44,685 nucleotides of DNA. It comes from Candidatus Thorarchaeota archaeon MP8T_1 (GTDB lineage: Archaea > Asgardarchaeota > Thorarchaeia > Thorarchaeales > Thorarchaeaceae). The notes under the pieces are model-generated. The model saw only the letters and a list, made by a program, of their open reading frames with translations, ran no database searches and was not told the origin of the DNA. The stretch lies in assembly GCA_002825465.1 (NCBI GenBank), contig PJER01000020.1:1-44685 (forward strand), written 5' to 3'. Position 1 is the stretch's first letter. Each line of letters starts with the position of its first letter. The position numbers were made by a program, and so were the translations under genes. Shown one piece after another: positions 30,625-39,343 of the stretch.

Positions 30625-32620
30625 AGAAACTCTCTACTTGTTTTGATACATAACTAGGGTCATTAGGAACTATCTGAAGTACTTCCTGAAGCCATGATGG
30701 AACAAAACGTAAGAGATACTTTGAAGCAAACCGCTGATCCAGCATTACAATTGCCCCTCGGTCGTCCAACCTTCGTACAGGTCTGCCTGCAGCTTGAATT
30801 GCTCGAGTCATTGCAGGCAAGACATATGCATAATCTCTCCCCTTGTTATTGAATGTCGTATCGTAATAAGAAATCAAAGCCTCCATACTTGGAGTTGGTT
30901 TTGCATAAGGTACTCCTACTACAACAACACTCTCCATTGTAGCTCCTGGAAAATCACCGCCCTCCGAATTTCTACCACCTTGTACTCCTAATAGAACTGC
31001 ACCGCCACTTTCGCCTTTCCGTTTGAATTTCTCAATCATCTTGTCATTATCCGCGCCTTTCATTCCTGGACGTTCGATGAATAGTTCTCTCTTCAGTCGT
31101 TTCTCAAAACCTGCATCAATCAACGATCTTGCAATGGAATAACTTGACGTGAAAATGCCTGTATTTCCAGGTGTGGCATTGATCACTGCAAGACAATGGT
31201 CTACCATTCTAGCGAAGGTTGACCCATTTCTATTTTGAAAGGACGTGTCTAATCCTCCAACAATAAGTCCAAGCCTATTTTGATTTGCAAATGGGCTCTG
31301 GAATGTAGCTTTAGCATCATCAGGACTAAATCCTAGCATTTCTGAATAGGCATCAAGGGGAGAGATCGTTCCTGAAACAGCAACTGAGTTGTGTACCATT
31401 TTAAGAACGGGTCTTGTAACTGAGGTTGGGTCAAGTGCAATAAGGTCAAGAGATATCCTCTTCTCTCCTCCCCGCGTTATTGATGATGATACAAGGAAAG
31501 AATAGTCCTTTCTATCAGCAAATCTTAGCCAGTGATGTATAAACTCTGCAACCCGATGAATCGCCGATCTTGGAAATTTGCCTGCCTTTAGAAGACCTTT
31601 CTTGATATTCTCTCCATGTTTCTGCATGTGATGTAGCACACGGTCAATTGAATCAAGACTAGCAGATCTAATTGCCATGTCCACTATCTCTCTGGGATTG
31701 ATTATTTTCTCATCATTATCCTTCAGATCTGAAGAAATCTCCATAAGCTTCAACGTCAATGATCGACAAAACTCGTGGGATGTACCATCCTTGAAGGGTC
31801 CCGAGCTTGATTCTCTTGTAGCCTGTCTTGTTATCCTAATTGATAACGAATCACTTGCTGAATCAAGGGCTGTCGCTGGAACATTATGTGCCTCATCTTG
31901 GACAAGTACCATCTTTGATAACGGAGTTCCAAGGTCAGGTACGAATACCTCAAGAATCCATGGATCAAACACATAGAGGTAGGATAGAGCAACAACATCA
32001 ACAACTTTTGCTAATCTCTTTGCCAACTCATACGGACACATTGACTTACCTTTTGCATACTCTGTTATTTCGAGGGCAGTCAAGACCCTCTTTGGCATAT
32101 CTTCTATTAGATCCTCAGGTTCTCCTGCTTTCTTGAGTTTCTCATAGTAAGAACATCTACCAGTTGCCTTTAGTTGACCACAAACTTCACTAATCGGTGC
32201 CACAAGATCTGCATTTTCAATAACAAATGGATTTAGACACATATGACTTCTTCCACGAAATGAAATACCTGAAACCTCTTTGTTTTTGGAAATCTCCGTC
32301 AATTCTTCAATAACACGATCAAGTTGTCTGTGAGTTCTTGCACAATAGAGTATCTTTCCATCATTTTGTTTAATCCAAGGGAGAATACTACTCAATGTAA
32401 CACAGGTCTTTCCAAATCCATTAGGTGCTTCGGCACAGATATTTACTCCGATTCTAACTGCATCTTCAATAGATGTCATCATCTTTGTCTGACCTTTTCG
32501 GGGTATGGGATATGGAAAGTAATCTTTATAGCTGTTAGAATCAGTAGTCATGGGAATTTCAAAGTTGAATGCAGTGCTAGCCTTGATAACCGTGTTGTTT
32601 TCTAATATCAAACTACTCAT
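30614..32620 (-). CDS. xpd: XPD/Rad3-family DNA helicase with iron-sulfur cluster
   Basis: 5'-3' superfamily 2 helicase of 668 residues. Walker A EAPNGFGKTCVTLSS (Lys71), four cysteines between motifs I and II (MCLN, VCGQ, RCSY, MCPYELA) for the [4Fe-4S] cluster, DEAH box LVQDEAHNVPAT, SGTISPLDAY, and motif VI RAIQAAGRPVRR. It belongs to the XPD/DinG group used in nucleotide excision repair in eukaryotes. Start ATG at 32620. Confidence 0.92.
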   Translation of the reverse strand: MSSLILENNTVIKASTAFNFEIPMTTDSNSYKDYFPYPIPRKGQTKMMTSIEDAVRIGVNICAEAPNGFGKTCVTLSSILPWIKQNDGKILYCARTHRQLDRVIEELTEISKNKEVSGISFRGRSHMCLNPFVIENADLVAPISEVCGQLKATGRCSYYEKLKKAGEPEDLIEDMPKRVLTALEITEYAKGKSMCPYELAKRLAKVVDVVALSYLYVFDPWILEVFVPDLGTPLSKMVLVQDEAHNVPATALDSASDSLSIRITRQATRESSSGPFKDGTSHEFCRSLTLKLMEISSDLKDNDEKIINPREIVDMAIRSASLDSIDRVLHHMQKHGENIKKGLLKAGKFPRSAIHRVAEFIHHWLRFADRKDYSFLVSSSITRGGEKRISLDLIALDPTSVTRPVLKMVHNSVAVSGTISPLDAYSEMLGFSPDDAKATFQSPFANQNRLGLIVGGLDTSFQNRNGSTFARMVDHCLAVINATPGNTGIFTSSYSIARSLIDAGFEKRLKRELFIERPGMKGADNDKMIEKFKRKGESGGAVLLGVQGGRNSEGGDFPGATMESVVVVGVPYAKPTPSMEALISYYDTTFNNKGRDYAYVLPAMTRAIQAAGRPVRRLDDRGAIVMLDQRFASKYLLRFVPSWLQEVLQIVPNDPSYVSKQVESFFMT

Positions 32621-32673
32621 CTAAAAGCGGCGGTACTGATTTATCCTAGTGTACTATACGTCTCTTTGTGGTC

Positions 32674-33021
32674 ATGATGGGATTTGATGATATATCCGAA
32701 TTGACAGCTGAAACCTCTGTTGGCACAGTAAAAATCCGTATTATCACTCTGGAGAATGGACTACTCATCATGTTCACTGAAAAATCCCAATATCGATTAG
32801 GAATCTCTGCAGTTGCTATTCCTCCAAGCACGGGACGTTCCGTTCCTACTTCAACGTCTCAATTCACTGTTGGTTTAGATACAACTTTAGTTAGAACAAT
32901 TGCTGAGAGAATAGCGGCTTGGACAAATCGTTCATGTATGGTGGTCTCAGGTTTAGTTCAACTCAATCGTGAACTAATGATGGAACTTCTATCATTTCTC
33001 AAGGATCATTTTGTTGCATGA
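32674..33021 (+). CDS. Small protein resembling proteasome assembly chaperone 4 (PAC3/PAC4 fold)
   Basis: A 115-residue protein with no confident family. By eye it follows the pattern of eukaryotic PSMG4/PAC4: a strand pair ending in LLIMFTEKSQYRLGISAVAIPP, a loop with VPTSTSQFTVG, then ERIAAWTNRSCMVVSGLVQLNRELMMELLSFLKDHF, like the LARKTNKQVFVSYNL...LLVE segment of PAC4. The PAC3/PAC4 fold is small and this resemblance could be chance. GTG at 32668, ATG at 32674 and ATG at 32677 are possible starts. It converges with the zinc protein gene, overlapping by 23 bp. Confidence 0.45.
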   Translation: MMGFDDISELTAETSVGTVKIRIITLENGLLIMFTEKSQYRLGISAVAIPPSTGRSVPTSTSQFTVGLDTTLVRTIAERIAAWTNRSCMVVSGLVQLNRELMMELLSFLKDHFVA

Positions 33022-33214
33022 TGAATTCTACAATCTCTCGTACCCATCTTCCTGTGTCTTCAATCTCGCTAATTTTATCAAGGTACTTTTCCCATGAGAG
33101 TCCAGCTGCTCTTTCCCATTCAATATACATCTCTTTCAAATTATCAAATGCAGTCTGGTGATACGTACAGAATTTGTCTTGTGCATCTCGGCCACAAATT
33201 TGGCAGGTATTCAT
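32999..33214 (-). CDS. Small zinc-binding archaeal protein upstream-coupled to topA
   Basis: A 71-residue protein beginning NTCQICGRDAQDKFCTYHQTAF, a CxxC...CxxH zinc motif, followed by a helical region with LKEMYIEWERAAGLSWEKYLDKI and DTGRWVREIVEFI. Similar proteins are widespread in archaea without assigned function. It overlaps the end of topA by 4 bp (ATGA), so translation is coupled. Confidence 0.75.
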   Translation of the reverse strand: MNTCQICGRDAQDKFCTYHQTAFDNLKEMYIEWERAAGLSWEKYLDKISEIEDTGRWVREIVEFIMQQNDP

Positions 33215-35340
33215 GATTTTTCCTCCCCCTTGTCATTCTTGGATTGTCTGGATCGTTTTTCATCAAGAGCTTTGAGTTCCTCTTGTCTCCCCGGACATAC
33301 TGTCCAATTGATGCACGTTTCCCACGCGCGTCGCCCTGAGACCACTTTGATCATTTGATGATTGCAAAATGGGCACAGTTTCTCAAGCGGAGTGATTTTT
33401 CCCTTCTGAGGGAGGGGAAACGTTTGGTCACATTTTCCATCCTTATAATTAGAACATCCGACGAACCGTTTTCCCGTCTTCGGTGATTGTACTATTCGAA
33501 GAACTCCATCTCCGCATTTTGGACAAGGTCCTAATTCTTCCGTATCTTTCCAATATCGTTGGAGACCTTTCACAAGTTCTTCTCCAATTTGATCTTCTTT
33601 CTTCTTGAAGTCCTTCAGGACTCCTAGCAACTCATCTTTGCTTCTAGATAGAACTACATCTCGACTGGTCGCTCCTTGTTGGATATCTTCCATTTCTTTC
33701 TCTAATTGTCGTGTCATCTCAGGCGAGAGCATGACAGACATGTAATGACTCAGGGTCTCATATAATGCATAACCAAGAGTAGATAATTCAAATTGGTCTC
33801 CTATTGTGTACCCTCTCGATCTCACAGAATCTACTATTCTAGATCTGGTTGATTTGGTTCCCAGGTTCTCACGCTCGAGTAATTTCAAGAGACTGGAAGG
33901 GTTGAATCGTGCTGGGGGTAGAGTATGTTTCTCTTCTGCATTTACCAAGGTCAGCTGTACTGAATCTCCTTCTCCAATATCTGGTAGTGCTTTCTCTTCG
34001 GTCTTGAAGAATGGTCCATAAAATTCCGCCCACCCCATCTTCTGTATCTGAAGTCCTCTGGTATAGAGTTGGTGTCCCTCACAAGACAGGTCTGCGCGTA
34101 GTTGATCCTTGATAAGTGGCTCTCCAAAGACTGACAAGAACCTCCTAACAATCAAATCATAGAGTCTCTGCTCACTAGGCGTAAGTCGTTTCGCAGGTTT
34201 TTCACCTGTTGGATGAATAGCAGGGTGTGCTGGGTCTGTCTTCTTCCCTTGGACTGGTATGAGTGGTTTCTTCAGTACAGCTTTTACCATTGTCGCATAT
34301 TCCTTTATGGAACTCAGACCTGTCAGAATCGTCTTGAAATCCAAACCATCAGGTAATTGTTCACTACTTGTTCTTGGATACGAAATCGCTGAATTAAGAT
34401 ACAATGACTGTGCAAGAGCAAGTGTACGACTTGGTGTATAGCCCAAATGTCTATACGCTTCAGATTGAAGAGAACTGAGATTGAACGCTGGATGAGGCGG
34501 CTGTGTTACAGTACGCCTGTTGATCTTATCAACAACAGCAGATTTCCCAGAGAGAGTAACAACTATCTTTTGGCTATCTTCTTCTGTAGAGATACGTTTC
34601 TTGAAATATTCCAGTTCTAGTTCTTCATTATTATGATGTGCAAGTACCTGAATCATCCAATAGGGGAGTGGAACAAAGAGATTGATCTCTTTCTCACGTT
34701 CAGCTACAAACGAAAGGGCAGGACCCTGAACCCGACCCGTTGAAACTATCTTGAACCAACCTGCAGCCTTTTTGATTGCGAGCGTGAGTGCTCGGGTCAG
34801 ATTTATCCCGTATAACCAGTCCACCTCATGGCGAACTTGACCTGATTCTATCAAAGGAAAATCAAGACCCTGCATATTATCAAATGCATATCTTAGCTCA
34901 TTCTCAGTCAAAGCTGAAAATCTCATTCTCCCTGCTTCACTGGGATCTGCCTTACATGCATACAATAGTGTGAGGTATCCAATCAAACTCCCTTCAATAT
35001 CATAATCAGTGGCAACAACAAACTTGTCGATGTTCTTTGAGAGACCCTTGATTAGTGAAATTATCGGTTTGACATTAGTTGCTTTCTTATCAACCTCGTA
35101 TTTAGGGACCCATTCATTTTCTAGACGAGGATAGGTCCATCCTTTCTCAGTCTGTGCAAGCTCAAATAGATGACCCAATGCATAGACCACAATCAATTCA
35201 TCATTTCCTAGATGACATTCAAAATAACTTGTCTTTCCTTTCTTGATTTCCTTTGGAGATCGCATATCATCTAATGCTATTGCAATCTTCTTTGCAGCTG
35301 TGGGTTTCTCAGTGACAAGCATTACACGGGACAGGTCCAC
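33211..35340 (-). CDS. topA: DNA topoisomerase I (type IA)
   Basis: Relaxes negatively supercoiled DNA by single-strand passage. The 709-residue product begins VMLVTEKPTAAKKIA (Toprim glutamate), has ATDYDIEGSLIG (DxDxE), the active-site tyrosine in AISYPRTSSEQLP, and two C-terminal zinc ribbons: CPKCGDGVLRIVQ...CSNYKDGKC and CPFCNHQMIKV...CINWTVC. Start GTG at 35340 lies directly after GAGGTGA, which is too close for a normal ribosome site; the ATG six codons later is an alternative. A TATA-like GTATTTAAGAG lies near 35367-35378. Confidence 0.95.
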   Translation of the reverse strand: MDLSRVMLVTEKPTAAKKIAIALDDMRSPKEIKKGKTSYFECHLGNDELIVVYALGHLFELAQTEKGWTYPRLENEWVPKYEVDKKATNVKPIISLIKGLSKNIDKFVVATDYDIEGSLIGYLTLLYACKADPSEAGRMRFSALTENELRYAFDNMQGLDFPLIESGQVRHEVDWLYGINLTRALTLAIKKAAGWFKIVSTGRVQGPALSFVAEREKEINLFVPLPYWMIQVLAHHNNEELELEYFKKRISTEEDSQKIVVTLSGKSAVVDKINRRTVTQPPHPAFNLSSLQSEAYRHLGYTPSRTLALAQSLYLNSAISYPRTSSEQLPDGLDFKTILTGLSSIKEYATMVKAVLKKPLIPVQGKKTDPAHPAIHPTGEKPAKRLTPSEQRLYDLIVRRFLSVFGEPLIKDQLRADLSCEGHQLYTRGLQIQKMGWAEFYGPFFKTEEKALPDIGEGDSVQLTLVNAEEKHTLPPARFNPSSLLKLLERENLGTKSTRSRIVDSVRSRGYTIGDQFELSTLGYALYETLSHYMSVMLSPEMTRQLEKEMEDIQQGATSRDVVLSRSKDELLGVLKDFKKKEDQIGEELVKGLQRYWKDTEELGPCPKCGDGVLRIVQSPKTGKRFVGCSNYKDGKCDQTFPLPQKGKITPLEKLCPFCNHQMIKVVSGRRAWETCINWTVCPGRQEELKALDEKRSRQSKNDKGEEKS

Positions 35341-35432
35341 TCACCTCTTGTATCCAGTAATTTCTAATCTCTCTTAAATACGCGTTGCGAAGTCATATTG
35401 AACGATAGTACAAATGTGTATACCTCGATACT

Positions 35433-35440
35433 CTTAAAAG
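35433..35440 (+). promoter_or_regulatory. TATA box for OST3/6-like gene
   Basis: CTTAAAAG lies about 40 bp before the ATG. Start of transcription near 35463 would leave a leader just long enough to hold the GAGGT ribosome site. Confidence 0.5.
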
Positions 35441-35474
35441 CAGACTCAATTTCGAATCCGCTCGAGGTAAAATT

Positions 35475-35897
35475 ATGCAACCTTGGTGGCCGAGGTTTAT
35501 TGTAAAACCCAGAGTTCGACTTACGAGGCCGCGGTTTGGAATGCCAACCCGTCCTCCAGACACAGTCCTATTTGGAATTCTGTTTGTTGTAGTTCTATTT
35601 GTCCTCGGTGGCAATATCTATACACTAGTCCGAACACCGCCTGCTATTGCAGGAAGTCAATCCGGAGCTCCAATCCTGATTTCCCCTGGCATTGACTCCC
35701 AGCTTGGAATGGAGGGAATTGTAGCATCAGTAGTCATAATGGTCGGGACCATGGGCTTAGGTCTAGTATACTATGGATCTAAGTACGTCTTTCAACCAGG
35801 ATACGCAACAAGATTGATGGTTCTTGGCGTCATTCTCTCAGGTGTAGCATTTCTCATCTTCAGCTACCTTTGGGGAATCAAGACTGGAATGATTTAG
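35475..35897 (+). CDS. OST3/OST6-like oligosaccharyltransferase membrane subunit, without thioredoxin domain
   Basis: A 140-residue membrane protein with three predicted helices (about 29-48, 82-101, 114-134). It matches the membrane region of eukaryotic OST3/OST6 (TUSC3, MAGT1): helix 1 ends GGNIYTLVRTPP where TUSC3 has GQMWNHIRGPP, a loop leads to SPGIDSQLGMEG where TUSC3 has GSSQAQFVAES, and the third helix ends FLIFSYLWGIKTG like FFFSFLLSIFRSKYHG. The N-terminal thioredoxin-like domain of the eukaryotic protein is missing; only a short basic, proline-rich N terminus is present. In eukaryotes this subunit is part of the complex around STT3, whose archaeal homologue lies 3.4 kb downstream. 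GAGGT is six nt before the ATG. Confidence 0.72.
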   Translation: MQPWWPRFIVKPRVRLTRPRFGMPTRPPDTVLFGILFVVVLFVLGGNIYTLVRTPPAIAGSQSGAPILISPGIDSQLGMEGIVASVVIMVGTMGLGLVYYGSKYVFQPGYATRLMVLGVILSGVAFLIFSYLWGIKTGMI

Positions 35898-35929
35898 TTT
35901 CATCATTCCTCAACAAGTATAGACATACT

Positions 35930-36640
35930 CTACAAAATAGTGTGGGGTATGTCTGATTCTTCAAAGAGAGCAGTAATGAGTTCAAATGCAATCTCAAGTT
36001 TAATACGCTTCCTTTCAGGTGCTACGAAGTCTTCCTTTTGCGCAGGTTTTGACCACTTTCCTACTATATCTCCAAAATCCATTCCTACAAGAATGACCTC
36101 TTTTGGTGCATATGTCGTTACTACATGACATGCTCTATCACCATCTGTAAAGCCTCCCCAAAGAAATGCTCGTTCTGTGGGTTCTACTTGTGTACTTCCA
36201 AGAACAGCTCCTAATTCTGGCACAATATTACGAATCTTGTCCATATTATCTCCGTGGCCATGAACAATCGTAAGAGCATTATTATGGGTGGCATTTCGGA
36301 TGTCATTGCAATCTCCATCTAAATCCGTCACAATGATATCACACTTACATATCTCTTCAAGTAGAAGTGAAGTTGCTCCATCAGCAGCAACAAAAACAAG
36401 GTCTAGAAAATCACTTCTTTCTTTCATTATCTGTATGTGTCTATCTAGGGATGGGCCAGCTCCACACACAACTACTACCTTATTCTGTATTCTCTTTTCT
36501 AAGAGATGTAGTAGTGGATTAGGCTCTATTTTCTGCAATAGTTCTGTAAGCAATTGTGTTGCTTGTCTATCCATTGTAGAATCAAGATTCAATCTATCAA
36601 CAATGTCTAGATAGATTGGCTCCCATTTGGTCCATTCCAT
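35930..36640 (-). CDS. mptE: 6-hydroxymethyl-7,8-dihydropterin pyrophosphokinase, MptE-like
   Basis: Archaeal enzyme that activates 6-hydroxymethyldihydropterin for pterin cofactor synthesis; unrelated to bacterial FolK. The 236-residue product shows the DUF115 pattern: VVVCGAGPSLDRHI near residue 52, VAADGATSLLLEE, CDIIVTDLDGD, VHGHGDNMDKI, GFTDGDRAC and VGMDFGDIVGKWSKP. Its start overlaps the end of folP by 34 bp, so the two form one unit supplying consecutive steps. Confidence 0.9.
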   Translation of the reverse strand: MEWTKWEPIYLDIVDRLNLDSTMDRQATQLLTELLQKIEPNPLLHLLEKRIQNKVVVVCGAGPSLDRHIQIMKERSDFLDLVFVAADGATSLLLEEICKCDIIVTDLDGDCNDIRNATHNNALTIVHGHGDNMDKIRNIVPELGAVLGSTQVEPTERAFLWGGFTDGDRACHVVTTYAPKEVILVGMDFGDIVGKWSKPAQKEDFVAPERKRIKLEIAFELITALFEESDIPHTIL

Positions 36641-37563
36641 TTTGACTTTTCTCCACTATTCGTTGCTTGAAGTGCAACCTCTCCAATTTTCACTGCCATT
36701 TTTGTTTCTTTAACATCATGTGTACGAATCAGGTTTGCTCCGTTGTACACTGCGATTGTAGTAGCAGCTAATGAACCAGAAAGTCTCTCATCAGGGTCCT
36801 GTTGGTCAAGCAGACTTCCTATAAACGCCTTTCTTGAAACTCCAACCAACAGAGGCTGTCTGAAACGAGTGAACTGATGTAGATTTCCTAGAATATCAAA
36901 ATCCACTCTGGCTGGCTTTCCAAATCCTATTCCTGGATCAAGAATGATTCTCTCTTGACCAATTCCAGCTTTTACTGCTCTTGAATAACTCTCTTCTAAG
37001 GAGTCCAAAGCCAAGGAGATACTCCCACAAGGAGGGTGACAATTGGCCATGAGCACTATTGGCACATCTCTTCTATGTGCGAGAGGTATCATCTCTATAT
37101 CAGACATCATTCCTGAAACATCATTAATCATTGATACTCCCATATCGAGAGCTGTTCCAGCAACCTCAGAAGATACGGTGTCAATTGATAGAGGTAGATT
37201 TGTTGTGTCCGTAATGTATCCCAGTGCTGTCTTTACTCGTTCTAACTCCTCTCGTTCTGGAACCGCAGGAGTGCCATAAACATTTGAAGGAGCAGTTGAG
37301 GCAGCACCGATATCTATGATATCAGCTCCCTCTCTCTCCATTCTCTCTACAAGCTCTTGGATTGATAATTTGTCATTGACAGCAGTCTTTTTGTAGAATG
37401 ATTCAGGGGACAGGTTGAGAATACCCATTAACCGAACTGGATACCCCTCACCAATTTTGAGTCCGTCTACATTCACACAATGTCTAGTCAATGCAAATTC
37501 CTCTAAAACTAGTCTGGATAGAAGGACATAAAATGTAGCTGATTGAGCTTCGAATTGTACCAA
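36607..37563 (-). CDS. folP: Dihydropteroate synthase family protein
   Basis: Couples the activated pterin to a p-aminobenzoate-type substrate. The TIM-barrel motifs are present: LMGILNLSPESFY near residue 45, EGADIIDIGAASTAPS near 75, LSIDTVSSEVAGTALDMGVSMINDVSG, LDPGIGFGKP near 215, and LLVGVSRKAFIG near 240. GAAST replaces the GGEST of bacterial enzymes, as in archaeal forms. The TTG start at 37563 is only 14 bp from divergent gcvT and gives about 40 residues before the core, so the true start may be further in. Whether the product is a folate or a methanopterin precursor cannot be told. Confidence 0.88.
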   Translation of the reverse strand: MVQFEAQSATFYVLLSRLVLEEFALTRHCVNVDGLKIGEGYPVRLMGILNLSPESFYKKTAVNDKLSIQELVERMEREGADIIDIGAASTAPSNVYGTPAVPEREELERVKTALGYITDTTNLPLSIDTVSSEVAGTALDMGVSMINDVSGMMSDIEMIPLAHRRDVPIVLMANCHPPCGSISLALDSLEESYSRAVKAGIGQERIILDPGIGFGKPARVDFDILGNLHQFTRFRQPLLVGVSRKAFIGSLLDQQDPDERLSGSLAATTIAVYNGANLIRTHDVKETKMAVKIGEVALQATNSGEKSKWNGPNGSQSI

Positions 37564-37577
37564 AATGGTGATTTCCG

Positions 37578-38723
37578 ATGAATGACAATCTTGAACGAAC
37601 TCAACTATATGATTGGCATAAAGAACACGGTGATGTCATCCCCTTTGCTGGCTGGGAAATGCCAGTGCGCTATACTGACATCCGTGAAGAACATATGGCG
37701 GTAAGAGATAGTGTGGGTATCTTCGATGTTTCTCATATGTTACGTCTATGGATTGAAGGACCTGACTCTGTTAATTTTCTTCAAACAGTTACAACCAATA
37801 ACGTAAGTAAGTTAGATATCAATGGAGGTCAATATTCCACCTGTACAAATGAGAATGGTGGAATTTTCGATGATCTGATGTTGTATAGAATCGGAGAAAC
37901 GGAATTCATCTGGGTTACTAATGCAGCAAATGGTGCTAAAATCTGGTCACATCTCCAAGAACAAGCCAAGAAGTTTGATGTCGAAGTGACAGATAGATCA
38001 AAGGATGTTGCAATGATTGCAGTTCAAGGTCCAAATGCTCTTGCATTATTAGGCAAAATGTCCCATCGGGATATGAGTGAGTTTGGTAGATTCACCTGTA
38101 ACCTTCTCAATATTGCTGGCTATGAGACCTACCTCTGTAGAACAGGCTATACTGGTGAGGAAGGTGCTGAAATATTGGTCTTGGACTGTCCTTTCACTCC
38201 TGAAGGAAAGACACGCGCAATTGGTTTTTGGGAAGAACTTCTCAGACAGGGTGCTGAATTTGAAATCAAGCCTTGTGGGCTTGGAGCTCGAGACTCTCTA
38301 CGTTTGGAGGCGGGATTTGTGCTCTATGGGCACGAGCTCGATGAAGAAACCTCTCCCATTGAGGCTAGAATTCCATATGCAGTCAAGTTCAAAGTTGACC
38401 CCCACTATATTGGTTATGATGTAGTTCTAAGCCATAAGAACGAGGGAGTGAAGAAGACTCGTATTGGATTTGTAATGATTGATCGGGGAATCCCAAGAGA
38501 AAAATATCCAATCCACTTCAATGGTGCTATGATTGGTATGACTACTAGTGGCAGTCTCTCTCCTATACTGAATAAGGGCTTTGGACTAGGGTATGTATCT
38601 CCTGATATTGTCAAAGTTGGTGACGTTATTGAGATTGATATCAAAGGGCGCCTTCGAAAAGCTGAGGTTGCACAATGGCCATTTTATGACCCTGAGAAGT
38701 ATGGTGAAACACGGAATCGTTGA
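37578..38723 (+). CDS. gcvT: Glycine cleavage system T protein (aminomethyltransferase)
   Basis: Transfers the methylene group from the aminomethyl-lipoyl H protein to a reduced pterin, releasing ammonia. The 381-residue product has DWHKEHGDVIPFAGWEMPV at the N terminus, DVSHMLRLWIEGPDS, GEFIWVTNAAN-like IGETEFIWVTNAAN, TGYTGEEGAEIL near 190, LGARDSLRLEAGFVLYGHELDE near 235, and VGDVIEIDIKGRLRKAEV at the end. GGTGA lies six nt before the ATG. gcvH follows after 54 bp; the P protein is not in the window. Confidence 0.94.
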   Translation: MNDNLERTQLYDWHKEHGDVIPFAGWEMPVRYTDIREEHMAVRDSVGIFDVSHMLRLWIEGPDSVNFLQTVTTNNVSKLDINGGQYSTCTNENGGIFDDLMLYRIGETEFIWVTNAANGAKIWSHLQEQAKKFDVEVTDRSKDVAMIAVQGPNALALLGKMSHRDMSEFGRFTCNLLNIAGYETYLCRTGYTGEEGAEILVLDCPFTPEGKTRAIGFWEELLRQGAEFEIKPCGLGARDSLRLEAGFVLYGHELDEETSPIEARIPYAVKFKVDPHYIGYDVVLSHKNEGVKKTRIGFVMIDRGIPREKYPIHFNGAMIGMTTSGSLSPILNKGFGLGYVSPDIVKVGDVIEIDIKGRLRKAEVAQWPFYDPEKYGETRNR

Positions 38724-38777
38724 AATCCAAACTGATTTAAATCGAATACTTCACCTCTTGGAACATTGGTGGACAAT

Positions 38778-39173
38778 ATGGCTGACACCGAGATTAAAGC
38801 TAATCTAAAGTATAGTAAGGAACATGAATGGGTCAGGATTGAAGGTGATGTTTGCGTCATTGGAATCACTGATCATGCTCAGAATTCACTTCATGAGATT
38901 ACATTTGTTGAAATCTCAGAAGTTGGCACAGTTCTCAAAGCAAATGATGAATGCGGCCTTGTTGAGTCGATGAAAGCCTCATCAGACCTGTTCACACCAG
39001 TTGGCGGTGAGATTGTCGAAGTCAATACAGTCCTAGAAGATGCTCCAGAAACAGTCAATGAAGACCCCTATGGAGCTGGCTGGATGTTCAAGATCAAGCC
39101 TTCAAATCTTAAAGCCGATATGGCTGCATTACTAGATGCAGCTGGATACAAAGCATTCATTGAATCAGAATAG
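38778..39173 (+). CDS. gcvH: Glycine cleavage system H protein
   Basis: Lipoyl carrier protein shuttling the aminomethyl group. The 131-residue product has YSKEHEWVRIEGDV near residue 13, ITDHAQNSLHEITFVE, the lipoylation site GLVESMKASSDLF (lysine near 66), and NEDPYGAGWMFKIKP. ATG at 38778 follows GGTGG with 5-nt spacing; the in-frame TTG at 38766 is rejected. A hairpin terminator lies 20 bp after the stop. Confidence 0.95.
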   Translation: MADTEIKANLKYSKEHEWVRIEGDVCVIGITDHAQNSLHEITFVEISEVGTVLKANDECGLVESMKASSDLFTPVGGEIVEVNTVLEDAPETVNEDPYGAGWMFKIKPSNLKADMAALLDAAGYKAFIESE

Positions 39174-39192
39174 TATACAGTGAATGAATTTC

Positions 39193-39218
39193 TGGTGGGG
39201 TAAAATCATACTCCACCA
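39193..39218 (+). terminator. Terminator after gcvH
   Basis: TGGTGGGGT / ACTCCACCA pair with one mismatch around AAAATCAT. An outer GTGAA/TTCAC pair and a T-rich run (39236-39252) follow. Confidence 0.6.
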
Positions 39219-39343
39219 TATTCTTCACTCTCTCTCGTTTTGATTTTTCATTTATAGTACAACTACGATTCTAACAGCAACCTTTTTAGCGCATCATAAA
39301 ATCGCTCCGATTAGTTCGAAAGAACACGGAGAGAGCACTCCAT

